Shown here piece after piece: positions 1-7,370 of a stretch of 34,919 bases of DNA (positions are counted from its first letter, which is position 1; each line of letters opens with the position of its first letter). Below the pieces are notes generated by a model. It was not told the origin of the DNA and did no database searches. It saw only the letters and a program-made list of their open reading frames with translations. The position numbers were made by a program, and so were the translations under genes. The DNA comes from JBGPOS01 sp041488155 (GTDB lineage Bacteria > Chloroflexota > Dehalococcoidia > Tepidiformales > Tepidiformaceae), in NCBI GenBank assembly GCA_041488155.1, contig JBGPOS010000040.1:1-34919 (forward strand), read 5' to 3'.

Positions 1-30
1 ATCGAGACGAAGAAGCTCGCCAAGGTCTAA
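1..30 (+). CDS. C-terminal end of an unidentified gene (partial)
   Basis: The first 30 bases read as an open frame ending IETKKLAKV followed by TAA at 28-30. The next gene on the same strand starts 51 bases later with its own ribosome binding site, so this is plausibly the tail of an upstream co-directional gene. Nine residues are too few to name a family, and the frame could be chance. Confidence 0.4.
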   Translation: METKKLAKV

Positions 31-81
31 GCCGAGACCGGCGAGTCAGTCCGTGTCAGCCACTCTAGGTCTGGAGGCACC

Positions 82-789
82 ATGGAAGAGCCTGGCCACG
101 TCCGGTACATCTCCCGCTATCCCGTGAAGTCGATGCGCGGGGAGGAGCTCGAGTCAGTCGAGATTGGGCTGCAGGGTCTCCCGGGCGACCGCGTCTACGC
201 GTTCGTCCAGGAAGGCGTGTATTCAAGCTTCCCGTGGCTCACTGGCCGCGAGTTCGCCGGTCTGCTGCGCTACCAGCCGGCATGGGAAGACGCGGCCCCT
301 CGACCGAAACTCGTGGTCGCGACCCCGTCCGGGGCGAGCCTCCCCATCGACAGCGCCGAGCTGCGCGAGGACATCGAGCGCGGAGCCGGACGCAAGGTGC
401 GCCTCCACTCGGACCATCGCGGCAACCACGACATTGCCTACGTCTCGCTGATAACGGCGGCGACGGTGAAGGCGCTCGCTGAAGCGGGAGGTGTCGCCGC
501 TGACCGTCATAGATTTCGCATGAACTTCGTGTTCGAGAGCGACCTTCCAGCGTTTAGCGAACCGGGCTGGGTCGGGAAGGTGCTGCGACTCGGCGATGTA
601 AGACTGGCTGTGACTGAGCAGGACCAGCGCTGCCTGATGATCACCCTCGACCCGGAGACAGGGGAAGCGACGCCGGCCGTTCTCAAGGCCGCGGGCCAGC
701 TGAATGGCGCGTACGCCGGCGTCTACGCATCGGTGCTGAGCGCCGGCCGGGTCACCGTCGGGGATTCCCTGGTCATCGAATCAGCCTGA
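82..789 (+). CDS. MOSC domain-containing protein
   Basis: This 235-residue protein has the layout of the MOSC (molybdenum cofactor sulfurase C-terminal) family. An N-terminal beta-barrel-type segment opens with RYPVKSMRGEEL at residues 12-23 and GLPGDRVYAF at about 32-41. The MOSC core follows with DRHRFRMNFV at about 141-150 and RCLMITLDPETG at about 183-194. Cys184 sits where the mARC/YcbX-type members hold their Mo-binding cysteine. The family binds Moco or handles sulfur, often in reduction of N-hydroxylated compounds; the actual substrate here cannot be told. There is no signal peptide, so it is probably cytosolic. GGAGG sits 5 bases before the ATG and supports this start. The gene converges on ssrA, whose terminator lies just past the stop codon. 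Confidence 0.85.
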   Translation: MEEPGHVRYISRYPVKSMRGEELESVEIGLQGLPGDRVYAFVQEGVYSSFPWLTGREFAGLLRYQPAWEDAAPRPKLVVATPSGASLPIDSAELREDIERGAGRKVRLHSDHRGNHDIAYVSLITAATVKALAEAGGVAADRHRFRMNFVFESDLPAFSEPGWVGKVLRLGDVRLAVTEQDQRCLMITLDPETGEATPAVLKAAGQLNGAYAGVYASVLSAGRVTVGDSLVIESA

Positions 790-800
790 GCAACTGCGGC

Positions 801-837
801 AAAGAAAAACGGGTCCGGACACGACGTTCGAACCCGT
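801..837 (-). terminator. Intrinsic terminator of ssrA
   Basis: Read on the minus strand, a 9-bp stem (ACGGGTTCG pairing with CGGACCCGT, one G-T pair) with an 11-base loop at 809-837 is followed by TTTTTCTTT. This is a standard rho-independent terminator, 12 bases past the encoded CCA end of the tmRNA. There is no T-run on the plus-strand side, so it should not stop transcription from the MOSC gene efficiently. Confidence 0.8.
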
Positions 838-849
838 TCGTGGGTGGGT

Positions 850-1205
850 TGGTGGAGACGCGGGGGAGTCGAACCCCCGGTCCAGAGAAGTACGGCTCCG
901 GATTGTCCTACAGGCTTTCCCACCGATTGGGATCTCGCCGGTCGCTACAGTGGTGGTCCCCATGCGATTCGGCCAGCCGATAGTCTTTCGCTGAGCGCAT
1001 CGGCGTCCCTCAGCGGCATCCCGGCATTGCAGCGTCCTTTCGCAACCCCACCGGGCCGAGGGTCGCGAAGGACGTCGTCGCTAGTTAGGCGGCGAGAGCG
1101 AGTTGACGATTGCCAACTGTTTTTGGTCGTCTGATTAACGAGGGTGACAACCAACCTCGGCCTGCTATCCGGCTACCTGGCCTCCTGTCGAATCCTTTCG
1201 TCCCC
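850..1205 (-). ncRNA. ssrA: Transfer-messenger RNA (tmRNA)
   Basis: A one-piece tmRNA of about 356 nt. Its 5' end is GGGGACGAAAGGATTCGACA. The 3' end carries a T-arm with loop GTTCGACTC, then CGTCTCC and an encoded ACCA. GGGGACG and CGTCTCC form a 7-bp acceptor stem with one G-U pair. The tag reading frame lies at 1085-1114 on the minus strand and encodes GNRQLALAA followed by TAA, with GGC as the inferred resume codon. By analogy with E. coli, the charged alanine would precede it. The LALAA end is the classical protease-recognition signal. It lies 43 bases downstream of smpB, has its own -10 box and ends in an intrinsic terminator. The tag frame is read directly; the resume codon is inferred by analogy. 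Confidence 0.95.
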
Positions 1206-1221
1206 ACGAGAGACAACAAAG

Positions 1222-1227
1222 ATCATA
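1222..1227 (-). promoter_or_regulatory. Likely -10 box for ssrA
   Basis: TATGAT on the minus strand lies in the short smpB-ssrA gap, 16 bases upstream of the mature tmRNA 5' end. Initiation about 7 bases downstream would leave a short 5' leader for RNase P to remove. The matching -35 position, inside the end of smpB, is poor, so the element is supported mainly by its -10 sequence and location. Confidence 0.5.
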
Positions 1228-1248
1228 GCACAGGCGTTCGGCGGTGGA

Positions 1249-1701
1249 TCAGACGTTCCGGCGAAGGGCGCGCGCGACCTGGCGGCCTTCGTCGCGTTCC
1301 CGGATCTTCTCGCGTTTGTCATAACGCTTGAGGCCCCTGGCTACCCCGAGCTCGACTTTCGCCCGCCCGCGTTTGAAGTACATCGCCAGGGGAATGAGAG
1401 TGAGCCCCTTTTCGCCCAGGAGTTCGTTAATCCGCCCGATCTCCTTCTTGTGGAGGAGTAGCTTGCGGTCCCGAGTCGGGTTGTGGCCCGAATAGCCTGC
1501 GTTGGCGTAGGGGGCGATGTGGACGTCCTGTAGCCAGACCTCGCCATCCCGGATACGCGCATAGGAGCCCTGGAGCTGGACTTTGTGGTCGCGGACGGAC
1601 TTTATCTCGGAGCCGGTCAACGCGACGCCGGCCTCGTAGCGGGCGAGGATTTCGTAGTCGTGGCGGGCGCGCCGGTTCTGGGCGATGGTTGATTCAGACA
1701 T
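1249..1701 (-). CDS. smpB: SsrA-binding protein SmpB
   Basis: SmpB binds the tRNA-like part of tmRNA, delivers it to stalled ribosomes and places the resume codon during trans-translation. The 150-residue protein has the usual family length. The conserved N-terminal stretch (NRRARHDYEILARYEAGVAL) is followed by GSEIKSVRDHKVQL, then the central KLLLHKKEIGRI. The basic C-terminal tail, rich in Lys and Arg from about residue 118, becomes ordered in the ribosomal mRNA channel in known structures. It lies directly upstream of ssrA on the same strand, so protein and RNA partners are adjacent. The S41 protease gene ends 94 bases upstream. The ATG has no strong Shine-Dalgarno sequence. Confidence 0.96.
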   Translation of the reverse strand: MSESTIAQNRRARHDYEILARYEAGVALTGSEIKSVRDHKVQLQGSYARIRDGEVWLQDVHIAPYANAGYSGHNPTRDRKLLLHKKEIGRINELLGEKGLTLIPLAMYFKRGRAKVELGVARGLKRYDKREKIRERDEGRQVARALRRNV

Positions 1702-1795
1702 GGCTTTGAGACGAAGCGGCCCCGGCCGCGGGTGCGGGCCAGGGCTCGATCCGAATCCAAGTGTAACGCACAGGAGGCTGGCTGGACCCGCGCTG

Positions 1796-3121
1796 CTACT
1801 TCCCCCGGAGGATCTCTATCGCCTTGAAGAGCTGGATGTCGCCCTGGTCGATGTAGTCGTCGCCGGTCATGGTGAGTTCGATGTCGGGCTTGACGCCGGT
1901 GCCCTCGATTTGCTCGCCTTTGGGCGTGAGCCAGCGGCCAACCGCGAGGTAGAGCGCCCCGCATCCCTTCGGGTCGCCGCAGTTCTTGAGCGGCTGGAGC
2001 TGGTTAACGGTGCCCTTGCCGAAGCTTACCGTGCCGAGGATGGTGGCACGGCCGTTGTCCCTGAGGGCAGCCGCGAGGACTTCTGCTCCGCTCGCGCTGC
2101 CCTTGTCCATGAGAATGACGATGGGGATCTTCGTGAGGATGCCGCCCGGTTTGGCGGTCCACGACTGTCGCTTCCCGTCGCCATCGATTTCCGAAAGGAT
2201 GGTGCCGTTCGTAAGAAATTCGTCGGCGACGTCGATGGTGGCGCTCAGGAGCCCGCCGGGGTTGGAGCGAAGGTCGAGGATGAGCCCCTTGTAGCCCTTC
2301 GATTCGATGTCTCGCGCTTTAGTTCGGAGCTCGTTGACCGTGTTGTCGTGGAACTGGGCAATGTTGACATAAGCAATGTCAGGGACTGCCTTGCCGGTGC
2401 GGTCCACGAGCGTCTTGCCGCTTTCGCCCGGAATCGCCTGGAGATTCAGCTCGGTGAACACACTCTCTATCTGGATGTCGCCGCGGACGATGCTAAGCGT
2501 GGCGAACGTGCCGTCGATGTGCTTCACCTTTATCGTGACGGTCGTTCCGCGCGGGCCCCGAATCTTCTGCACGGCGAGCTGGTCGGTCCAGCCGTCGGTG
2601 CGTTCGCCGTCAACTTCCATGATCGCGTCACCAGCCCTGACGCCGGCTTTCTCGGCCGGCGAGTCACGGAACGGCGCGACGATTTCGACCTGGCCGTTGC
2701 GCTGGGAGACGCTGGCCCCGATGCCCTGGTAGCTAGAACCGAGGTCGAGAGCGCCGGCTTTGACCTCCTCGGGGGTGAGATAGCTCGTTTCGCGGTCGTT
2801 GAGAGAGCCGATGACGCCCGCTATGGCGGCATGGCGAAGGGTCTCGGCGTCCAGGGCATCGCGGTCTACGTACTGCGACTTCAGGACGGAATAGATTTCA
2901 TCGAGGATCGAGGCGCCGACGGAATCGGCCCCGCTAGGGGTCGCCTGGCTGGTACGGACGGAAGGCGTCGCGGTCTTGTTATCGCCGCCGCGAAGGTCCT
3001 TTACGACGTAGCCCAGGCCGAATGCGAGGGTGACGATCGCAAGCACGAGGAAAACGACCACGGCAGAGCGAGCTGCTCGCTCGCCCCATCCGGCGGGGGA
3101 CTGTTGGCGTGAAATCTCCAT
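1796..3121 (-). CDS. S41 family C-terminal processing peptidase
   Basis: A membrane-anchored serine protease of the CtpA/Prc/Tsp family, 441 residues. A single N-terminal membrane helix spans about residues 20-40, then an S41 N-terminal helical part (about 68-120), a PDZ domain (about 125-200, SYQGIGASV through the AGDAIMEVDG loop) and the S41 catalytic domain (about 245-415). The Ser-Lys dyad is Ser344 in GSASGAE and Lys369 in SFGKG. Two details are unusual. The residue four after the lysine, usually Gln, is Asn373 with Gln374 next to it. A short insert with two cysteines (Cys381, Cys387) precedes the YLAVGRWLTPKG strand. Family members degrade or trim proteins with nonpolar C-termini. It is the first gene of a minus-strand set with smpB and ssrA. 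TPKGEQIEGTGVKPD near the end is typical of the family. Confidence 0.93.
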   Translation of the reverse strand: MEISRQQSPAGWGERAARSAVVVFLVLAIVTLAFGLGYVVKDLRGGDNKTATPSVRTSQATPSGADSVGASILDEIYSVLKSQYVDRDALDAETLRHAAIAGVIGSLNDRETSYLTPEEVKAGALDLGSSYQGIGASVSQRNGQVEIVAPFRDSPAEKAGVRAGDAIMEVDGERTDGWTDQLAVQKIRGPRGTTVTIKVKHIDGTFATLSIVRGDIQIESVFTELNLQAIPGESGKTLVDRTGKAVPDIAYVNIAQFHDNTVNELRTKARDIESKGYKGLILDLRSNPGGLLSATIDVADEFLTNGTILSEIDGDGKRQSWTAKPGGILTKIPIVILMDKGSASGAEVLAAALRDNGRATILGTVSFGKGTVNQLQPLKNCGDPKGCGALYLAVGRWLTPKGEQIEGTGVKPDIELTMTGDDYIDQGDIQLFKAIEILRGK

Positions 3122-3173
3122 GCGTAGACCCGCACTACCTTTCCACCGGAAACCTGCGGCGAGGGGTGCCCCG

Positions 3174-3203
3174 AGTGTACAGGCGGTCCAAACGTGGCAG
3201 CAA
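3174..3203 (-). promoter_or_regulatory. Possible promoter of the S41 protease gene
   Basis: On the minus strand, TTGCTG (3198-3203) and TACACT (3174-3179) are separated by 18 bases and lie about 53 bases upstream of the protease ATG. The -10 is good and the -35 moderate. The -35 abuts the left arm of an inverted repeat, a layout that suits an operator. Confidence 0.35.
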
Positions 3204-3225
3204 TTTGGGCGATTACCCCACGTTT
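3190..3225. repeat. Inverted repeat in the divergent regulatory region
   Basis: AAACGTGG at 3190-3197 and CCACGTTT at 3218-3225 are perfect 8-bp inverted copies, 28 bp centre to centre. They flank the predicted -35 of the S41 protease gene. The spacing of nearly three helical turns would fit a dimeric regulator on one DNA face, but no regulator is identified. The rest of the gene-free stretch 3122-3489 holds a shorter dyad (CCCAC/GTGGG around 3270) and AT-richer sequence near 3296-3312. I see no RNA gene or small ORF with a convincing ribosome site there. Confidence 0.35.
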
Positions 3226-3489
3226 ACGCTGAGTGCGCCCATGGCTGGCGGGATCGCTCGTTGAAGGGGGCCCACTGTGGGTGGTTCGAACTTCGCACTA
3301 TATCAGTTATGCAACGCACGCCATGTGGACGGGCCGCGGACCACCGGCGAGGGTCACCCAAGGGAAACCAGACTGCCACGTGAATGGCATTGTTCTGTCA
3401 CCTCGCCCGCCCCACCATTCAGTTGGGCTCCGCAAGTGGACGGATGGGAGAACGGGCAGGGCCACCAATCCAAAGAAGGTTCGTGTCAA

Positions 3490-4251
3490 ATGGGATCAAA
3501 GCCGCGGACAGAAGGCGAGGCAGGCGCAACAGGCTGCCTCTCGCTGGAAGAGCAGCAGCAGTTGGTGATGCAGTACGCGCCGCTGGTGCGGCGGATCGCT
3601 CGTTCGCTTCCGATGGAAATACCTGGACTCCTGGAGTTCGAAGACGCCGTCGGCTACGGCACCTGTGGGCTCGTCGAGGCGGTACGCCGCTACGACCCGT
3701 CGAAGGGCACCAACTTCCATGCTTACGCGGCCCAGCGCATTCGCGGCTCCATGATCGACGCGTTTCGGCGGATGGACCGCCTCAGCCGGACCATGCGCCA
3801 GCGCGCGAAGGACGTGCAGCGCGCGCAGGTCGACCTCCAATCCACGCTGGAGCGCGCCCCGACGGACGAGGAATCGGCTGAGTACCTGGGAATGACCCTT
3901 CCGCAGTACCGGGAAGCGTGGTCGAACTCACGCTGGATTACGGTTTCGCTCGACAAGATGCTCGAGAAAGACGACGACGGAGATTCCTTCCCTGGCGCCG
4001 AGCGGCCTACGGCCGAAGAGGACATCGATTTCACGCTGAGCTTCGACGAAAAGGAGCTGCACGAGGATCTCGCACGGGCTGTCCAGGGACTCCCGGAGCG
4101 AGAGCGTTTCGTGGTCTCGCTTTATTATGTCGAGATGCTTTCGATGAAAGACATCGCTGCCGTGCTCTCCGTTTCGGAGACGCGGGTGAGCCAACTTCAC
4201 GGGCAGGCGGTGAAGCGGCTGCGCAGGAGTCTGCTCCAGGAAGTGGCCTGA
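3490..4251 (+). CDS. FliA/WhiG-type sigma factor (sigma-70 group 3)
   Basis: A 253-residue alternative sigma factor that would direct RNA polymerase to a special promoter class. Region 2 spans about residues 24-92 (YAPLVRRIARSL, then FEDAVGYGTCGLVEAVRRYD and FHAYAAQRIRGSMIDAFRRMD). Region 3 spans about 97-150 and region 4 about 191-248, with a helix-turn-helix near MKDIAAVLSVSETRVSQLHG. The RIRGSMIDAFRRMD signature is characteristic of the FliA/WhiG/SigB-like group. The frame stays open upstream to 3277, but the ATG at 3490 has AAGAAGG 10 bases before it and starts just before conserved sequence. No flagellar or sporulation genes are in the window, so its regulon is unknown. The winged-helix regulator downstream is on the same strand, 166 bases away. 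Confidence 0.9.
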   Translation: MGSKPRTEGEAGATGCLSLEEQQQLVMQYAPLVRRIARSLPMEIPGLLEFEDAVGYGTCGLVEAVRRYDPSKGTNFHAYAAQRIRGSMIDAFRRMDRLSRTMRQRAKDVQRAQVDLQSTLERAPTDEESAEYLGMTLPQYREAWSNSRWITVSLDKMLEKDDDGDSFPGAERPTAEEDIDFTLSFDEKELHEDLARAVQGLPERERFVVSLYYVEMLSMKDIAAVLSVSETRVSQLHGQAVKRLRRSLLQEVA

Positions 4252-4417
4252 CCCACCCCGCGTGGTTGCGCAGCGCGGCCACTGCCCTGTTAGGGGCGCG
4301 CAAGTTGCCGAATATCAGAGTAGTTACGGCGATCGGCGGCGGAGTGCGGTCGACAAGAGGATTCGGCCGCGAACGACGCGGCCGGGCCGCCACAGCTACC
4401 GACGGGGGTGCCATTTG

Positions 4418-5176
4418 ATGGCTGGCCGACACGATGACCGCTTCCGCGGCGCGGTTGCATTCGTCACACACACCCGGGAGTACGCGTCCTCGGAGCTGCT
4501 TCCAGCGCTGGCGAGGCGGGGCTTCACTACCACCGAGCGTCCACACGATCGCGACACCGAGCGGCTGCTCGCCCAATTCGTGCCGGACCTGGTCGTGCTG
4601 GCCATCGATCCGGCCAATGAAGCCGACGTGGCCCTGGTCCGGTCGGTCGCGATGGCCTGCTCGTCCCCCCTCCTCGTGCTGGCCCCGGGGCCGGAATCGG
4701 CGGGCGTAGGCGCGGTCCTGGAGGCTGGCGCAGACGTTTGTCTGAAGGAATCCGATGGCCTCGAGATCCTCTGGGCCCAGCTCGGGGCGCTCGCCCGGCG
4801 AAAGTCCCCGGTGGAAGAGGCGGAGCCGAACGAGAGTACGATCGTTGTGCGTGACCTTGTGCTCGACTTCGACCGCTGCCGCGCGATCCGGGAGGACGAG
4901 ACGATTCAGCTCACCCCGACGGAATTCAAGATCCTGGCGTTCCTGGCGAGGAATGCGGGTAAGGTCGTCAGTCCGGTCGAGATTTTGCGCGCTGTACAGG
5001 ACTACACCTATTCAGAGCGCGAAGCGCAGGAGATCGTGAAGGTCTACATCCGGCGAATTCGCCGCAAGGTCGAAGCTGACCCGGCGGTCCCGAGCTACAT
5101 TCTCAACGTACGCGGATTCGGGTACATGCTCGAACGGCGCGGCGGGCTACCCGAAGCACGAGAGGTCGCGGCCTGA
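4418..5176 (+). CDS. OmpR/PhoB-type regulator with a degenerate receiver domain
   Basis: A 252-residue protein with a receiver-like fold (about residues 12-127) and an OmpR-type winged helix (about 142-238, LTPTEFKILAFLARNAG through VRGFGYML). The first strand reads VAFVTHT and lacks the acidic pair that binds magnesium. The usual phospho-acceptor aspartate position in PDLVVLA is Ala62; an Asp occurs two residues later. The switch lysine is kept as Lys110. It therefore looks like a phosphorylation-independent (atypical) response regulator that binds DNA. No histidine kinase adjoins it; the nearest partners are the sigma factor upstream and the aldolase-family gene downstream. The frame is open from 4262, but the ATG at 4418 gives a conventional N-terminus and follows a GGGGGTG stretch. 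Confidence 0.88.
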   Translation: MAGRHDDRFRGAVAFVTHTREYASSELLPALARRGFTTTERPHDRDTERLLAQFVPDLVVLAIDPANEADVALVRSVAMACSSPLLVLAPGPESAGVGAVLEAGADVCLKESDGLEILWAQLGALARRKSPVEEAEPNESTIVVRDLVLDFDRCRAIREDETIQLTPTEFKILAFLARNAGKVVSPVEILRAVQDYTYSEREAQEIVKVYIRRIRRKVEADPAVPSYILNVRGFGYMLERRGGLPEAREVAA

Positions 5177-5236
5177 CGGAGCAGGGCGAAGAGCTGGAAC
5201 CGGCCGCCCTTCTCTAGCGGCGGCCGCAGGCGCGAG

Positions 5237-5242
5237 TACAAT
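5237..5242 (+). promoter_or_regulatory. -10 box for the aldolase-family gene; probably leaderless mRNA
   Basis: TACAAT ends 9 bases before the ATG at 5252. Initiation 7-9 bases downstream would fall at or next to the start codon, and no Shine-Dalgarno sequence precedes that ATG. A leaderless transcript is therefore likely. No good -35 sequence is visible. Confidence 0.5.
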
Positions 5243-5251
5243 GATTGCGTT

Positions 5252-6610
5252 ATGAACGAAAGCCTCGGCGCTGCCCTGCACCTTGCCGGCCCCCGCCCCG
5301 CTCTGCGCGATGCCCAGGCGGTGCGCCACAATATCGAGGCGATCGCCCGGCTTGCTGTTTTCGGCACTCCCGAGGAACAAGGTCTCGCGCGCTACGCGAT
5401 CCACGCTGCCGCACCGCAGCTCGGCTCCGTCCCGTCGTCTATCGCCGGGCTCTACGCCGCGCGCGGACGCAAGGAGGTCGCTGGCTTCACCGTACCGGCG
5501 GTCAACATCCGTGGGATGGCGTTCGACACGTCGCGGGCTCTCTTTCGAGCGATAAAGGCAACCGGGGCGGCCGTGACCGTGTTCGAGCTCGCCCGGTCAG
5601 AGATGGGTTATACGTACCAACAGCCGGCCGAGATCGCCGCTGTCGTCCTGGCCGCCGCTATCGCCGAAGACTACCAGGGCCCGGTGTTCATCCAGGGAGA
5701 CCACTTCCAGGCTAATGCGAAAAAGTTCGCCACGGATCCCGAAGGCGAGACCCGCGCGCTTGAGGAACTCATCACCGCGGCCGTCGAGGCGCAGTTCTAC
5801 TGCATTGACATCGACGCCTCCACGCTGGTCGACCTGAGTTACGAGCGAGTCAGCGACCAGCAGGCTCCGAACGCGCAGCTGACCGCCCGCCTCGCGAGAT
5901 TGATTCGCAAGCTCGAGCCGAAGGGTGTCTCTATCTCGATCGGAGGCGAAATCGGCGAGGTAGGCAAGAACAACAGCACGGTCGAAGAACTGATCTGTTA
6001 TGTCGACGGCTTCCGCGAACTCGTGGGCCCGGACTTCCAGGGGCTGGCGAAGGTCAGCGTCCAGACTGGCACCACGCATGGGGGCATCCCCCTTCCGGAC
6101 GGGACGATCGCTTCCGTCGCGATCGACTTCGAGACGCTGCGCGAACTCTCCAGGGTAGGTCGCGACCGTTACGGCATGGCGGGCGCCGTGCAGCACGGGG
6201 CGAGCACGCTTCCCGACGAGCTGTTCCACAGATTTCCCGAGGTCGAGACGGCGGAGATCCACCTTGCGACGGGGTTCCAGAACCTCGTCATGGACCATCC
6301 CCGGTTCCCCTCGGGCCTCTTGGGCGAAATGCGGGCGTACTCCGACAGCGAGCTTGCCAGCGAGCGATCGCAAGGGGAGACCGACCTCCAGTTCTTCTAC
6401 AAGACCCGGAAGAAGGCATGGGGGCCGTTCAAACGCCAGACGTGGGACCTTCCCGGCGACATCCGGCAGGTGCTGGGCACAACGCTCCAGGACAAGTTCG
6501 AATTCCTGATTCGGCAGCTGAAAGCCACCGATACCCGTGAGATCACCCTCCGGCACGTCACCCACCCGCCCGTCGAAGTAGTGCCGCCACAGATCCAGGT
6601 ACGCGCCTGA
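5252..6610 (+). CDS. Class II fructose-bisphosphate aldolase family protein
   Basis: A 452-residue TIM-barrel enzyme of the zinc-dependent class II aldolase superfamily, which cleaves or forms ketose 1,6-bisphosphates. Metal and substrate motifs appear in order: FIQGDHFQ (Asp150, His151), SIGGEIGEVG (Glu233), VQTGTTHGG (His276) and AVQHGASTLPDELF (His315). They match the family's HxDH, ELG, SxxHG and HGGSG-type motifs but with altered neighbours, for example QGDH and HGAST. It is longer than the common 285-360 residues. An N-terminal extension (about 1-75) and a C-terminal tail from about residue 370 (FFYKTRKKAWGPFKRQTWDL) are extra. Glycolytic fructose-bisphosphate aldolase is the simplest reading; another phosphorylated sugar or keto-acid substrate is possible. 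It follows the atypical regulator by 75 bases but has its own promoter. Confidence 0.8.
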   Translation: MNESLGAALHLAGPRPALRDAQAVRHNIEAIARLAVFGTPEEQGLARYAIHAAAPQLGSVPSSIAGLYAARGRKEVAGFTVPAVNIRGMAFDTSRALFRAIKATGAAVTVFELARSEMGYTYQQPAEIAAVVLAAAIAEDYQGPVFIQGDHFQANAKKFATDPEGETRALEELITAAVEAQFYCIDIDASTLVDLSYERVSDQQAPNAQLTARLARLIRKLEPKGVSISIGGEIGEVGKNNSTVEELICYVDGFRELVGPDFQGLAKVSVQTGTTHGGIPLPDGTIASVAIDFETLRELSRVGRDRYGMAGAVQHGASTLPDELFHRFPEVETAEIHLATGFQNLVMDHPRFPSGLLGEMRAYSDSELASERSQGETDLQFFYKTRKKAWGPFKRQTWDLPGDIRQVLGTTLQDKFEFLIRQLKATDTREITLRHVTHPPVEVVPPQIQVRA

Positions 6611-6707
6611 CCGGCAGCCTCGGTGGACGCCTTCCAACAGCATCTTTACCTTCACTTCGAGCGGGGCACGCTACGGTGATGGCAACCCGTTTCCGGAGCG
6701 TGGACCC

Positions 6708-7370
6708 ATGCGAGTCCTTGTAGTCGAAGATGAAGAGCCTATAGCCACGGCGATCGAGCGAGGATTGATCAAGCTTGGCTACGCCGTGGACGTCGCGTTC
6801 GACGGCGTGGAGGCGATCGAGAAAGCGAGCGTCAACAACTACGATGTCGTCTGTCTCGACCTCAACTTGCCGCGCGTCGACGGGATCCAGGTGTGCAAGC
6901 GGCTGCGGGAGGACCGCTTCAGCGGTGGCATCATTATGTTGACTGCGCGCAGCTCAATCCGCGAACGCATCGAAGGTCTCGACCAGGGAGCGGACGACTA
7001 CCTCGTCAAGCCGTTCGCCTTCAGCGAGCTGGCCGCCAGGATCCGGGCCATCACCCGCAGAGAAGGCGGCCTCAGGGAGCCTATCCTGACAACGCGGGGT
7101 CTCGAACTCGACCCCAACACCAATCGCGCCCACCGCGATGGAAAAGACATCCACCTGACGCCAAAGGAGTTCGCGCTCGTTTACTACCTGGCGCGCAACG
7201 AAGGCCGCGCCGTTCCCCAGGAAGAGCTCCTCGAACACATCTGGGATGAGCACGCGAATCCGTTCACGCAGACGGTGAAGGTCCACATGAACAATCTTCG
7301 CCGTAAGCTAAACGAGGGGTTCGAAGAACAACTGATTGAGACCATCCGGGGGAAGGGATACGTCCTCTAG
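6708..7370 (+). CDS. OmpR-family response regulator
   Basis: A 220-residue two-component transcription factor. The receiver domain (about residues 1-118) has the acidic pocket Glu7/Asp8/Glu9, phospho-acceptor Asp51 (DVVCLDLNLP), switch Thr79 (MLTAR) and Lys101 (LVKPF). The winged-helix DNA-binding domain spans about 128-219 (LTPKEFALVYYLARNEG to IRGKGYVL). All phosphotransfer residues are present, in contrast to the regulator at 4418. GGAG lies about 12 bases before the ATG. Its 3' end overlaps the histidine kinase frame by 35 bases, so the pair is almost certainly cognate and translationally coupled. The inducing signal cannot be read from the sequence. Confidence 0.95.
   Translation: MRVLVVEDEEPIATAIERGLIKLGYAVDVAFDGVEAIEKASVNNYDVVCLDLNLPRVDGIQVCKRLREDRFSGGIIMLTARSSIRERIEGLDQGADDYLVKPFAFSELAARIRAITRREGGLREPILTTRGLELDPNTNRAHRDGKDIHLTPKEFALVYYLARNEGRAVPQEELLEHIWDEHANPFTQTVKVHMNNLRRKLNEGFEEQLIETIRGKGYVL

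Noticed and set aside
844..1134. A small plus-strand protein in 844-1134
   Set aside because: The region is the tmRNA gene on the other strand, with matching acceptor stem, T-loop and tag frame. The ORF is a by-product.
1685..3112. A 475-codon plus-strand open frame opposite the S41 protease gene
   Set aside because: It is antisense to a protease with complete PDZ and catalytic motifs, has no recognisable domain, and reflects high GC content with few stop codons in the mirrored frame.
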